A stretch of 64,000 nt of DNA from Mucidula mucida (GCA_015501055.1 JADNYV010000099.1:62001-126000); one strand, 5' to 3'. Counted from the stretch's first letter, positions 1 through 11,626 are shown. Notes: generated from the letters alone by a model not told the origin. Numbers and translations are program-made.

Positions 1-71
1 TGATCGTACTCTATACCCATGGTAGTCTGCCTGTGTGTTGAAACAATCGTTTACCTCTTTTGTTGACGCAG

Positions 72-1508
72 TTACCACCCGCGTGCAGCCATATGACCGC
101 CCTTGAGGTCGGCATCGCTTCATGTAGGTCAGTTACAGATGTGAGGGAGTGAGTGGAAAGAACGCACATCGTTAATCCAACCATAGCTTCCCCCAAGTTC
201 TCAGATACCTCGGCGAGAACTTTGGGATTGTTGTAGTGTGTTACCTAGAGAGGAAAGTCAAAGGAATTCCTATAGAGGTGTAAGGGTTTCGCTTACTGCT
301 TGAACGATGGCTTTCGCGCGTTTGGCAGCATCACCCGACTACGATCGTTAGACCGAGTATTATTTCGTTGTTGAGATACACCTACTTTGAATATACCAGA
401 CCCAACGAAGACTGGACGATTATGGCTTAGGAACTGTGAGGAAAATAACAAGGTCTAACTCACCTCCGTCACATCCTAGCTGCATCATCATTGCAGCGTC
501 GGCAGGAGTCGCTAGGCCGCCAGCAGCAAAGTTAACGACAGGGAGTTTCTTCAGACGGGCAGTCTCTTTTACTAGGTGGAAGGGAGCACGGATGTCGCGT
601 GCAAACGCATACATCTCTTCCTCACTCATTGCAGATACCTGGCGAATTTCGGCCGTCATCTTCCGAGAGTGTCGTACACTGACCGACAGAGATTAGAATA
701 CACGAGGACGCGTTTACTTTCACGTACGCTTCGACGACGTTTCCGGTGCCAGCTTCACCCTTGGTGCGAATCATGGCGGCACCTTCTGCTATGCGTCGAA
801 GAGCCTCGCCTAGGTCCCGAGCACCACATACAAACGGAACCTAAAAAAGATATCGACATGATTGATCAACAGACCAATGAAGAGATCCAACTTTGTAGCC
901 GTGCTTGTTGATGTGATTCTCTTCATCTGCAGGAGTGAGAACCTCACTCTCATCGATGTAGTCGACACCGATGCTCTGCAAGATCTGCGCCTCGACAAAG
1001 TGTCCGATGCGGACTTTTGCCATGACCGGGACAGTTACGGCAGCGACGATCTCTTTAATCATTGCTGGATCGCTCTACAAGACCAGCTGAGCGTTTAGGT
1101 TATAGAGACGCGATTAAGCTCACCATCCTTGCAACGCCGCCTTGAGCGCGGATGTCGGCAGGAACACGCTCAAGTGCCATGACTGCACACGCGCCAGCTT
1201 CCTCTGCTATCCTGGCTTGCTCAGCGTTGACGACATCCATGATAACACCGCCCTGCAATTGCATGAGCGCAGGCTTGAGCTCGCGTGAAATTCAAAGCAC
1301 CTTCAACATCTGGGCCAGACCTGATTTTACCTAGATAGCGATTAGGGGGGCTCTCAACGAAAAAAAAAATCGGCATTCACGTTGAAAGTGCCAAGGCTGG
1401 TACCCGCGCCGGTGGTCGAGCGCGCTGGGGCAACCGAAGGAGGACTGCCAGTACCCAAGGCACCTTGGATCTGGGGAGCAGCTTCTGTAGACGTTGTTGG
1501 GGTCGACA
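72..1508 (-). CDS. PDX1: Pyridoxal 5'-phosphate synthase catalytic subunit (PdxS/SNZ/PDX1)
   Basis: Makes the vitamin B6 cofactor PLP from ribose 5-phosphate, glyceraldehyde 3-phosphate and ammonia delivered by a PDX2/SNO glutaminase (family knowledge). The reading runs from ATG 1506-1508 to TAA 72-74 through several short GT-AG introns. Motifs seen in order: a Ser/Thr/Pro-rich N-terminal extension of about 40 residues, [17 protein letters not shown] with the Schiff-base Lys, [28 protein letters not shown] with the second catalytic Lys, [22 protein letters not shown] assembled over an intron, and GEAMVGL. The last exon (72-117) encodes the family C-terminus ending MAARGW. All exons join in frame, so it looks intact at about 335 residues. 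The glutaminase partner is not in this window. It diverges from the S28 peptidase across about 440 bp. Confidence 0.95.
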
Positions 1509-1947
1509 TTGAGAATACGGCAAGACTACGTCGAAAGTGAAGAGAGTTCGAGTCAAAGGCCCAAAATAATCAGGCAAATCGTGTCGGAGATCCGTGTCCC
1601 GTTGATGTCATCGAGCGCGATCACCGTGGCCTTCTTGTTTTCCCCCGACGATGATCCCGACGTTCATGGTGCCAGGTGCAACGACGAGGACGACGGAACC
1701 GAACGGCGACGACAACGACCGTGATAAGGCCAACTCCTGACACGCGACACGGCGCGTGGAATAATGCTGATTAAACTCGTGAACAGGAACGCAAGGAATC
1801 CTTTATCGGCTTTCCCAGTCTTCCATTCATCGTGCATCAAGGCTAGCTTGCCGAATATCGCCCGTCTAGCACCATTCAGGGCACTCTATGATAGTCCATC
1901 CATTCAAAATGCGAGAGGTAGAGCAGGCACCATGAGCTTGTGCCACG
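1509..1947. promoter_or_regulatory. Shared intergenic region between divergent PDX1 and S28 peptidase genes
   Basis: This 439-bp stretch separates the two divergent start codons and must hold both 5' leaders and promoters. I see no clear TATA box and no other gene in it. Confidence 0.4.
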
Positions 1948-4079
1948 ATGTCTCTTTGGACAGTTGCCCTCCATGTCCTGGCCGTTACTGCAGCAATACC
2001 CAAGCCTCCAGGGATCCCCATGTTTGACCTGGGCGATGAGTCCAAGCTCGCGACACGCGCTTTGCCGCCATACGACACCGTCTACTACTTTGACCAACTC
2101 ATCGACCACGACGACCCATCCAAAGGGACCTTCCAGCAGCGATACTGGCACACGTCGGAATATTACCAGCCCGGTTCGTGGTCTGTGACGGGTCTTTGAC
2201 GGAGAAACTAAACCACCCCAGGCGGTCCGATTGTATTCATGAATGCTGGAGAAGTAAACGCGGCGCGTGCGTATACTCCAGCGGTCCGATTTGCTTCAAC
2301 TGACAATATTATTCAGCGTATTATGGATATGTTACAAACAGCACGATAAACGGAGTCCTTGCCCAGCAATATCACGGTTCAGCCATCGTCCTAGAGCACC
2401 GCTTCTTTGGTGAAAGCAATCCGTATCCTAATCTCAATGCCGACAGTCTCAAGCTCCATACCATCGCTCAGGCCATCGAAGACAATGTTTACTTCGCTCA
2501 GAATGTTGTTCTTCCCCAGGACAATGGATCTGAGCTCGGTCCAGACAAAGCACCATGGGTCTTAATTGGAGGGAGTTACCCAGGTGCTCTGGTCAGTTGG
2601 ACTATGGCTGCGTAAGACAAAGATTCTCTTCTTACACGGTATCATCGTCTTAACACCTGATAGGCACCCGAACGTGTTCTGGATCGGGTATTCATCTTCT
2701 GGTGTTGTTCAAGCTCAAGTGTACGTTAGATCGTTTATTTTAAACGGCGTTCTGACTGTCATTAAAGCGATTTCTGGCAATATTATGAACCCATTCGGGA
2801 GAACATGCCACAGAACTGTTCTGAAGATGTCAAAGCGGTCATTTCTCATGTTGACGATGTCTTCTTCGGATCTGACTCTGCCGCCCAAGCCGCAGTACGT
2901 AGCAGTTTCGGGCTCAATTTCACGTCCAACGACTATGTGGCTGGGGCGTGTTAGTCCAAGTCTCCCTTCGACTTTCTTCTCGACTAATTGTGACCGGCAG
3001 TACGTTGGGATTTGTGGACCTGGCAAGACATGCAACCCAACACAGGGCCTGCCGCGGCCTTCTATCAGTTCTGTGACTCGTTAGAAGTCAAGGATGGTGT
3101 GTCCGCTTCTGCATCAGGTTGGGGATTGGACAATGCATTCGCTGCTTGGGGCAATCATTTCAGGACGACTTATGTAGACTTCGGTGAGCAAATTTATCTC
3201 ATCTCTTCGTGCATTCCACCAACATCTGATAGCGGCCGATTGTATTGTGTCGGACGACACGTAAGTCTATCTCTACCTCTGATTTTGACGATTACTAGTC
3301 TAATTAATTTCAATCAATAGTGACTGTCTCGATGGCCCTCATCCTCCTAGTCCAGCAGCTGTCAGATCAATACCACTTCCTCATGGCAATTCCGCATCAG
3401 TAGAGCAGAGGGCTGATTATCCGGTTGACGATGCGAACCGCTCATGGTTCTGGTTGGTGTAAGCGCTCAGTATGTCTCCGTTCGTCGGACTGAAGCGTAC
3501 ATGCTGTAGATGTAACGAACTTGGATTCTCTCAGGTAAGTCTCCCAATCAGCACGCCTACAGCCCGTTTCTTATTGACATAAGGGTGGACCTCCCGTTGG
3601 TCAAGGCGGCATTGTCTCGCGCTTGAACACAGTGCAGCTGTACATGGTATTGCTCTTCACATACTATTGTGATGAATGTTACCTTATAGGTCTCTTTTAG
3701 GCCGATTGCGTGTCCACTTACCCTGAGGCATTCAGCGAACCACCAACACCTTCCGCGGATGCTGTAAACAAAGCGTACGGTGGCTGGGGCGTCCAGAACG
3801 ATCGGCTTTTCTTTGCGAACGGCAAACGTGTGTCTTTTTTACTGATCGGTTATACTCGCCCATAGCTCATCCGACCCTTCAGGCGATCCATGGCGTGAAG
3901 CGACCGTGTCTGCTCTGAATAGTACGGCCACGAGTACCGACAGGCAACCGATTGGGTTGTCAAATGGCTTCCATGCGTCTGACTTGGTTATGCGGTTGGC
4001 GGCACCGGATCAAACTATTGTAGATGTGCAGAATTCGTTCTTGGAGTACGCTGGAGAGTGGTTAGCAGAGTTTTCGTAG
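1948..4079 (+). CDS. Secreted serine peptidase of family S28 (prolyl carboxypeptidase-like)
   Basis: Serine exopeptidase of the S28 family, which in fungi is secreted or vacuolar and acts on prolyl bonds. The start ATG 1948 opens a hydrophobic signal peptide (MSLWTVALHVLAVTAA). After YYQP, a 46-nt intron leads to GGPIVFMNAGE. Then come EHRFFGES and GGSYPGALVSW, which carries the nucleophilic Ser. Near the C-terminus, FANGKR-DPWREATV (across an intron) and NGFHASDLV supply the expected Asp and His. About ten short introns join in frame. Stop TAG 4077-4079 follows LEYAGEWLAEFS. The full catalytic triad and signal peptide are present, so it is probably functional. The exact substrate is not predictable. 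Intron 2 contains a near copy of the first bases of the preceding exon, probably chance or a small local duplication. Confidence 0.9.
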
Positions 4080-4973
4080 ATGCGGGGACGGGATGAAGAA
4101 GAATAATCTTTTGCTTCAATAACCGAATGTGATGTTTTCTATTCTGTTGAATGTTGAAATGTGACAGTGTTCTAATATTTTGCGTGCTGAATATTTGATC
4201 AGTATTAACTGTCTAGGTCGAATCTACGTGGGGCACATTAAGAGTAAGAGTAAGTGGTGGAAGAGAGGAACGACTCGACACAAAGGAGTGCCGGAAATCG
4301 GGCCGAAGATGAGTTGATCTGAATAGCTTACCGTCGTCCAAGGCTCTCTGTACTGTGGCAAAGAAAAACCTCGGAATTCAGGATGATTCCATCATAGTGA
4401 AGACCGGAAGGAAGGAAGGAAGGAAATCGATACACGGCCCAGAACTCATTCTCGACTCAGAGGATGCCTTCCAATCGTACACTGCTTCTGTCGCCAATAC
4501 CCAGATAGCCCGGGGCACGGTCATGGTTATTACCATCGAAACGGTCAGTTAAAAGTTTTGTCTCCCACTTAAAAGCTAAGTACTAAAACCTCGTCCGAAT
4601 CAATGAAAGTCTGAGAATGACGCGTCCTTCAAACGTCGTGCGGTACAATCCGGCCTCTGCTGGCAAGATTTGCTCAACGACTCGGAAGGTATTCCGCCAG
4701 TAGGGTGGCCTTCGATCGCGGCTGTGATTCAGCTCGTCAAGTGTGGCAAGGCCACCTTGTGTAGTGACCTACGATACCAGACTGAATCCACCACCGAGCA
4801 GACCTAGATGAAGAGCCTACGTGCTGCTTGTTGCTAAGCTTCGTAGCGCGGAAGAGGTAACGCGTCACCGAGCTAAGTCCAGCTGAGAATTGAACTTGAA
4901 CGATGTGTGCAGTCACGTTGGCGTGGCGTTTTCGATCGGCAATAAGCATCGCCATTGTCAGACGAGATACGTC
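4080..4973. other. Intergenic region, no gene recognised
   Basis: Holds the 3' flank of the peptidase and the 5' flank of the LysM gene. A short open frame at 4355-4552 has no ATG start and no family I recognise. A GGAA microsatellite lies inside it. Confidence 0.5.
4406..4425. repeat. (GGAA)5 microsatellite
   Basis: Five perfect tandem copies of GGAA are seen directly. Confidence 0.9.
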
Positions 4974-5981
4974 ATGACCGACTTAATCACCAACCACCAC
5001 GACCTCTGTCTAGCTTGCTCGTGCTCCCTACGAGTCTCTGAAAAGGTCTTCACTACGCCGTGTTGCCACCAGTCCATCTGCACCCAATGCGTATCCTCTA
5101 ATCCGCGATTAACGAGATACAATCCATGCCTGGCTTGCCTCGGCGGCGTAGTTGTTATCGCTGCGGGGAAAGGCAAGGTAGATGTGACTGTCAATGCTAA
5201 TATTGACGGGGCATTGAGGGACGAGGATACCTTTGTCGTTGGAGACGATGACGATGATGAGATTCCCCCGCCTTATCTGGCTACAACAGATGAGGATAAG
5301 GCTTCTGCTCAAACTGTGGCTTCAGCTACTACTCCGCTGATTGAGGATCATCATAAGAGCCCTGGGCCATCCCAGTACTACATCAAACGCACGGACACTT
5401 TACAAGGAATTGCGTTACGTTTCGGCGTCGATGTGAGTCCCTTCTATCTTGTATCTTTCCTAGCACTAAGCCGCTCATAGGGTAGAGAGCTGTGTAAACT
5501 GAACAATCTACCCTTCAGCACTCTTTCCATCACTCCTCACCTTTTACACACGCGGGACTGCATCGTACTGCCGATGTCTGCCAAAGCAGCATCGTACGTT
5601 TCCGTTTTGTTGTACAGATACGAAGACGCTGATGTCTGTCGCAGCACAGACCTAAACCACCCCACGCCTGATGAGCAACGTCGCCGTGAGGCTCGACGCG
5701 CGGAAAAGCGCCTGCAGGTCGTCACAAAGGAAGCTGATTGGCGGGTGGCGCGTGCGTATGTCGCACTAGCTGATTCAGTGCATACCTATGGCGAGGAGAC
5801 GAAGAATGCACTCAAGGCGCGTGACCAGAATGTGGAATCTCGTGCGTTGGATCAATATCTTGACGATGCCGAGTGGGAAGCTCGAGCAGGGCAGGCACGG
5901 ATTCAGGGCTTTCCTTATTTCTCGCAGAAGGAGGATCTGGTTGAAGCTGGTCCATCTAGGTGGAAGTTCAGTCTATGGTGA
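4974..5981 (+). CDS. Intracellular zinc-finger plus LysM domain protein
   Basis: Start ATG 4974 (MTDLITNHH). Residues about 12-55 form a RING/B-box-like Cys/His cluster: CLAC, PCCHQSICTQC, PCLAC. An acidic, disordered linker (DDDDDE) follows. Next is a single LysM module beginning YYIKRTDTLQGIALRFGVD and, after a 48-nt intron (5433-5480), continuing GRELCKLNNLP to CIVLP. A second short intron lies near 5597-5620. The C-terminal third is charged and predicted helical (REARRAEKRLQ, WEARAGQARIQGFPYF). LysM usually binds chitin-type glycans outside the cell, but no signal peptide is visible. This looks like the cytoplasmic zinc-finger/LysM class found across fungi, whose role I do not know. Stop TGA 5979-5981. 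Confidence 0.8.
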
Positions 5982-6210
5982 TGAATTTGGCGAACTTTGA
6001 TCACATTTTACATGTAATTTTATCGACTTCAGTCAGTATTGGCGTAGAACTCATCTACCATCTCATCGGTGATGGTGGCTGTTATACTGCTCTTAAGCAT
6101 CCATCCTGTCCAACCACCTGCTCATTTGAAATTTGACTAAAATCGAATGACAGCTTAGTGGTGCCTCAGATGAACAGTATGATATACATTGATCTAAGAC
6201 ATTAAGCACT

Positions 6211-6285
6211 GGGCACATGGTGTAGTTGGTTTATCACGCCCGCTTAGCATGCGGGAGGTGTTGGGTTCAATTCCCAATGTGTCCA
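6211..6285 (+). tRNA. tRNA-Ala (AGC), copy 1
   Basis: A complete cloverleaf is visible. The acceptor stem GGGCACA pairs with TGTGTCC and contains the G3:U70 pair that marks alanine tRNAs. The anticodon loop TTAGCAT sits in a perfect CCCGC/GCGGG stem, and the T arm is GTTCAATTC type. There is no intron. A T6 pol III terminator lies at 6305-6310. The 75-nt gene is identical to the minus-strand copy at 11552-11626. Confidence 0.95.
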
Positions 6286-6805
6286 ATCGTCTTTGCTAAC
6301 ATACTTTTTTGGACTAGGGTGTGCTATTTTTGACATAAAAAGCTCTTAGCTCTTGAGTCTGAGGGGTGTTCACTGTTCCTGAATCCTGAATCCTGACATT
6401 TTGACACAAGATGTGGCGCGGTGGCGGGCAGCCCGCTACTTCCAACTTCACCTGCGCGCCGCCCAAAATATCACGGATAACGTCAGTAAACCCGAAAAAC
6501 ATGATACCAGCTTGGCCACGAGAACTCAGATTAGAGATGAATAAATAAGTACTGATGAGTGTGCTCTTCATGGTGATTCGTCCGTACTTATTTATTATTC
6601 ACTCATCTCTGTCTAAGTCTTTCCCCAAATTATCTATTGGTTCTTGATATTGAGGTTGAATAAAGGTACGCTTTGAACGCTCTTAATACTCGAGCTTTTG
6701 ACGATTACAGCAGACTTATATACGATAAAGCAAAGGAAATACGGTAGATAAAGCAACGAACGAAAATAATAAGTAAATCCACAAAAAAGTCCCCCATAAA
6801 TTAGG
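6286..6805. other. Intergenic DNA between tRNA-Ala copy 1 and the coiled-coil gene
   Basis: No gene recognised. It holds the tRNA terminator, an AT-rich foldback (6533-6610) and, at 6709-6805, the 3' untranslated part of the inverted duplication. Confidence 0.6.
6533..6610. repeat. Imperfect inverted repeat (foldback)
   Basis: The 5' arm 6533-6552 (20 nt) matches the reverse complement of 6584-6610, except for a 7-nt insertion in the right arm (8 + 12 matching bases). The loop is 31 nt. It could be a small foldback element or the transcript-end hairpin of the coiled-coil gene. Confidence 0.7.
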
Positions 6806-7712
6806 TCACCGGTCAGCACTAACATCATACAAACTCATGGCGTCCATATCACCAAGATGCATAGCGTGCTCCGGCTTGAGCGCGAGACTAACCTGACTGC
6901 CGTCGCTCATGGTGAGAATCGAAAGATCAGCCGATGGCGGACGGGCATCCTGCATCCAGCCCACATCGGGGTCGTCCCCCACGAGCATCGCCATGTTCGC
7001 GGGCGGAGCGGGAAATACGGACGAGACGGCAGAGTATCGCTTCTTCCTCAGCATATCGCCAATCTCGCGCCGTAAATCATCCACGACGCTCCGCAGCACC
7101 GCGTTCTCCTCCTCGAGCTCGCCCACGCGTTCGTCTTCCCCGTATCGTTGTGCGTCCTCCAGCTGGCGTATTATCTCCAATAGCTCTTCTTCTCTACTCT
7201 CAAGCCGTTCGCGTAACTCGGCATTCTCTTCTCTCAATACACGAGCAGTCCGCTGGGAGTCACTGAGGGCACCTAATAGGGCACTCATCTCCATAGCATG
7301 TCGAGTGGTATCTTCGTCCTTGTCACGATCCCCCCATGATAGGGACGTGGGTGCGGTCGAGGCACTGCGAGGGCTCTCGCTAGACATGCGAGAAGCACTT
7401 CTGTCGCTGCGGAGGCTGCCGAAACGACTGAGCGTTGCAGACTGTGCAGTGTACCGGCTGTCGACAGAACCACGGCGTGGTTGGTGGGCAGGAGGTGCCG
7501 ACTCGTCAAGCAAACCGGCGGCGCGAAAAGCCTTAGCCGTACGTGGGCCGAGCCATTCGACAGACATACTGGTGCTTGGCCGAGACGGAGTGCTCGTACT
7601 CATACTACGCTTCCGCGTTCGACGCGTATCCATACTGGGACGCGTGGCGGAAGCTGCACGAGGAGGTAGTGAACGGGGCGGAGGTGTAAACACCGGAGGA
7701 CTAGTACTTGTT
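6709..7712 (-). repeat. Inverted duplication, arm A (holds the 3' part of the intact coiled-coil gene)
   Basis: Reverse-complement similarity to about 10384-11355 covers the C-terminal coding half and continues past the stop codon into the 3' flank. There, GATTTACTTA, GTATTTCCTT and TGCTTTATCGTAT-type strings are shared. A tRNA-Ala lies outside each arm. Confidence 0.8.
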
Positions 7713-8775
7713 CTCGATGGCGGCGAACGGGTATGCGAGGCCCGTAGAGGGGATGGCGGAGCTGGGGATATGCGTCCTGCAGGCGACACACGACCCGTAC
7801 TCCCGCTCCCTGGCGACGAGCCAGTTGATTTCGGTCGCAATCTCGGCAGCGATGACTGCTTTTTGGTGACCAATGTCTTGCTAATGTTGTTGGGACTGAG
7901 AAGGGCGGCAATATCAGGGTGGACTGTGTCCATCTCGACGCTAAAGCTGGGTTCCTCGACGTCGACTTGAAAGCCATCCCAGCCCGACGTCGCTGTCATC
8001 GCATCTCGGACTTGTTCGTCTAGCTGCGACGTTGATAGATCGCAGCTTTCATCGGGTAAATGCCGGGAAAGTGATATTCCCGACGTGTCTGCTTCGACGA
8101 TGGTCGACAAATCTGCGGAGGGTGAGGGTGGGAGAGGAAGGGAGGGCGAGGGTAAAGGAGATGCCAAAGGCGAGGGAATACGCGGCGATGGTAAACGCGA
8201 AGGTGGATTTGGCGGGGAGGGCTCTGCAGGCAACGGCTTGCTGCGCGTAAACGCCGTCGGTAACGGCTCTGCAATTCATTACTACCGTGTTTATCTCGTT
8301 TAAAAAAAAAGGGTACCTACCACGAAAAGTATGAGGCCGTCCAGGTGACGATTGTGCTTGAGGAGCATCTGTTCAAAATCAGTTTATATTACAAGCAGCT
8401 GAACAGCAACTCACTCTCCAGGCCTCGACGAACTTCTTCCTCAAAGTCACCACGGCCACTCTCTATCGCAATGACAGGCGGCAAGAAGGCTTGCGATCCA
8501 AATGGCAGCTGCAGCGATGCCTTTCTGTCCACATCCTTCCGCCCACCACTTGCTTGCCCCAGCGAGCCCTTTCTATCCCTTCCTACCGCCGACGGTTTCG
8601 AAGCCGAAGCGACTCCAAATGGGAGCAACGACCGGAAAGTCTTGAACTTGGACGTCGACGGCGTTGCGCTTATCGAATTATTGCTCGAATTATGTGTAAA
8701 GAATGGCGAGGAAATGGAGAGCGACGAGCGCGAGCCAGAGCTGGAAGGTGTTGGTGTTTGGCCGATGGATGCCAT
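6806..8775 (-). CDS. Ser/Pro-rich coiled-coil protein, function unknown
   Basis: Three exons on the minus strand: 8775-8415, 8368-8321 and 8268-6806, with GTGAGT and GTAGGT donors, giving about 623 residues. The N-terminal half is disordered and rich in Ser, Pro and Arg, with many SP and TP sites. A conserved block follows: VEWLGPRTAKAFRAAGLLDE. The block HAMEMSALLGALSDSQRTAR leads into a heptad-rich coiled coil (EENAELRERLESREEELLEI to DDLRREIGDMLRKK). The tail ends SLYDVSADR at stop 6806-6808. I do not recognise a named family. The protein is probably cytoskeletal or scaffold-like by composition only. A truncated relative lies at 10384-11252. The long open frame on the opposite strand is a composition shadow. 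Confidence 0.8.
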
Positions 8776-10383
8776 GGTAGATCTCGTCTAAAGTGTTCGA
8801 ATAAAGACAGGCAGGGTTTATGTGTTGCTCTAGAGAATGTCGATGCCCTTAGAGTGGCATGCTACTTGGGTGGATGGTGGTGGTAGAAGACAACCGGTCT
8901 GTCGATCAGAAGAATTCTGCCGTCCCCTAACGGCGGCTGGTTCCGCGGACTCTCTCGTTCCTTCTATCTTAATGACAGACGCGCTGTTACCTCATTTCCC
9001 GGTCGCATTATCCCCGACCCAGCAACTCTCTCTCTAGTCGCGACAAGTTTCATGCCGCATGTACACGCCTAAAACTGGCTCTCTGTCTCTACAACCACAT
9101 TTTCCACACGATGTTCCTCTCTCGCCCAATGCCTACACCTCGCGAACCACGTATTCAACTTGCTTCCACATTCCCACACCAACTCGTTCCAATACAGGTC
9201 TTGAAGCAACCGCAAAGGACGTTGCAGCGAAATGCCCTTTGCGACCTGCCTATGTGTTTCAGTCAATTCCGCTGTGATCCAAGGACCTACGAGAAGCCTC
9301 TTTGAATAAACATCAAGTACGTTCCGTGGCTTTTCGAGCGTCCACCTGCTCACTGAGTTTCATCCAGAAGAATGGAACTGAGAACTGACTGCGCCACACT
9401 ATGCGCCTTTGGGAATAGACAACGACAAAGTTCACGACCACACTTCTGTATACAGGCTTCTCTCCAGTAGCGCTCCCAAGCGCAAGGAAGGCTTTGGCGT
9501 CGGCCCAAGCCCAAAGGTAGCTGAGATAGGTTTCTGCAGTGCAAAAAAGCGTAAAGCCAATGCCTCAAAGGCAGAACCCGAAATGGAGATGAACTTACCT
9601 GTCTGAAGGGCCGTACCAATTGGTGGATTAGCTCGTAACCAGACTGGTTGCCTCCAATGATAACATACACAGAGAAAAAGCGATCAGCATGTTATGGAAC
9701 AACAAGGATCGACGGACTTTGACACATTCGTCAACGATGCAGTTAGTCAACGGTTGGTCCCCTTCTACCAGTTATTGAGCCCCTCCAAGAAACACTCCAT
9801 TTTGTCTCCATCGTTTCCTCATCTCGTGCTGCCCCCGGATTATCCAGTGCTGTTTTACAGGCCCCGTCATTTGCTGAACTTGTCAATGTCAAGGTTACCA
9901 GCCACCACCGCTCGGGCCCGACGCGAACGACTGATTATCTGCACCATGCCATTGTACTGTGAGCGTCAGCCTGTTGAATCTCAAAGTTTTCCTAACACGT
10001 CGTCCTCAGATGATTTGTTGTGCTATAGTCCGGTGACTCGTCCATAAGAACACTGTTCTTTACACGATATCACTTCCAAAACCCCTTTCAGGATACACTC
10101 TTCCGGTAACGCGAACCGGACCTCAGCACAAACCCTCGAATCAGCTTGAACTGACTACGAATTCATGCCATCTTAATGCTGGGGAGCTTCTGGGCAGAGC
10201 CTACTGGTGGCGGTTGAAGGTTTCAAGTCCTCATAAACCTAGCAACACATTTGGTCAACAAAAGCCAATTATGCTAAAGATGGCGACCAAAACCAATTCG
10301 CTCGTCGACAGGGAGGGAACGGGAGCAGACCATATGCATTGTCTCAAAGCCTCGCATTACACGTCCACCTCCCAGCTGCGACA
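8776..10383. other. Spacer inside the inverted duplication, no gene supported
   Basis: Fragments of open frame occur on both strands (for example 9350-9670 minus and 9694-10047 plus), but none shows a recognisable domain, convincing splicing or a clear start. Similarity to the intact gene begins only at about 10384, so this stretch replaces the missing 5' half of the second copy. Confidence 0.5.
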
Positions 10384-11252
10384 ATGAGCACTAGTCCCTC
10401 TCCAATCTATACGCCACCGCCTCGTCCAGCGCGGACTATCCGAACGCGGAAGCGTAGCATGAGCGCTAGCGCCGCTCTCGGCGGATTGCCAATATGACAG
10501 TCGACTGGCTCGGCCCGCGCACGACCAAGGCCTTCCGCGCGGCGGGCTTGCTCGACGAGTCTGCACCTCTTGCCGACCACCAACGCGGGGGCTCCGTCGA
10601 CAGCCGGTACACCGCATCTCCCAACCGCTTCGGCAGCGTCAGCAGCTACCGAAGCGCTTCCCGCATGTCTCTGAGCGAGAGCCCTCGCAGCGCCTCGACC
10701 GCGCCCTCGTCCTTCATATGGGGTGCGGGATCCCGCGATACCAAGGACGAGGATGCCGCCAAACATGCCATGGAGATGAGTGCCCTTTTAGGCGCCCTCA
10801 GTGACTCCCAGCGGACCGCCCGTATATTACAGGAGCAGAACAATGAACTGCGCGAACAGTTCCAGATTAGGGAAGAGGAGCTGTTGGGGGTGATTCGCCA
10901 GCTGGAGAACGCACGGCGATACGAGGAGGAGGAGCGCGGGGGCGAGCTCGAGGAGGAGAACGCAGTTCTACGCGGTGTCGCCGACGATTTGAGGCGCGAG
11001 ATTGGGGATATGTTGAGGAAGAAGCCGTCGTCTGTATTCCTCGCTCCGCCAGCGAACATGGCCATGCTGGTGAGGGAGGAACCCATTGTGGGAAGGATGA
11101 GGAAGACTGCTCATACGCTGTCGGGTGATCGTTTGAATCGCATGATGAGCGACGATAGTCAGGTTAGCCTCGCGCTCACGCCGGAGCACGCTATGCTTCT
11201 TGATGATATGGATGCCACGAGCTTGTATGAAGGTAGCATTGCTGACCGGTGA
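10384..11252 (+). pseudogene. Truncated, frame-broken copy of the coiled-coil gene
   Basis: Clearly paralogous to the gene at 6806-8775. It shares SPIYTPPPRP and RTRKRSMSAS, then DWLGPRTTKAFRAAGLLDES, HAMEMSALLGALSDSQRTAR, EELLGVIRQLENARRYEEEE and DDLRREIGDMLRKK, ending at TGA 11250-11252. The first about 38 codons (from ATG 10384) are in a different frame from the rest (open from about 10494), with a stop at the junction. The N-terminal about 290 residues and both upstream introns of the intact gene are missing. The downstream 250-codon frame is fully open with mostly conservative changes, so a shorter coiled-coil protein starting at ATG 10494 remains possible. Confidence 0.7.
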
Positions 11253-11355
11253 TTTGATTCATGGGGACAAGGTTTTCTGTAGATTTACTTACTATGCCTT
11301 TATTGCCTTGTCTGCCGTAAGTATTTCCTTGCTTTATCGTATAACGTCTGGTGTC
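10384..11355 (+). repeat. Inverted duplication, arm B
   Basis: Partner of 6709-7712 in opposite orientation. Similarity continues about 100 bp beyond the stop codon, showing that a DNA segment and not a processed transcript was copied. Confidence 0.8.
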
Positions 11356-11551
11356 TTTGCCAGAGGCTCAACTTCGTTGCGTACATACTCTCTATATAGC
11401 TAGATCTGCAAAAGGCATCAATAATGATTTTATGCAACCCAATGTACGCACTGCGGTGGGTACCGAAGCTTTTGAATTTTGAAAGAACACAGACCATTGA
11501 CCAAGGCCAGAGACATATCACGTCGATGCAAAAAAGCGATTCAAAACTGAA

Positions 11552-11626
11552 TGGACACATTGGGAATTGAACCCAACACCTCCCGCATGCTAAGCGGGCG
11601 TGATAAACCAACTACACCATGTGCCC
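11552..11626 (-). tRNA. tRNA-Ala (AGC), copy 2
   Basis: Reads on the minus strand as the same 75-nt tRNA as copy 1, base for base, with G3:U70 and a perfect anticodon stem. A pol III terminator of six T (minus strand) lies at 11530-11535. Flanks outside the gene are not conserved with copy 1. It sits outside arm B just as copy 1 sits outside arm A. Confidence 0.95.

Noticed and set aside
6909..7970. 353-codon open frame opposite the coiled-coil gene
   Set aside because: Antisense shadow of a GC-rich Ser/Arg-rich coding exon, with no domain and no splicing logic.
9059..9670. Possible minus-strand spliced gene in the spacer of the inverted duplication
   Set aside because: Fragments cannot be joined convincingly and resemble no family.
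10646..11086. Minus-strand open frame over the truncated coiled-coil copy
   Set aside because: Mirrors the shadow frame of the paralogue and carries no independent signal.
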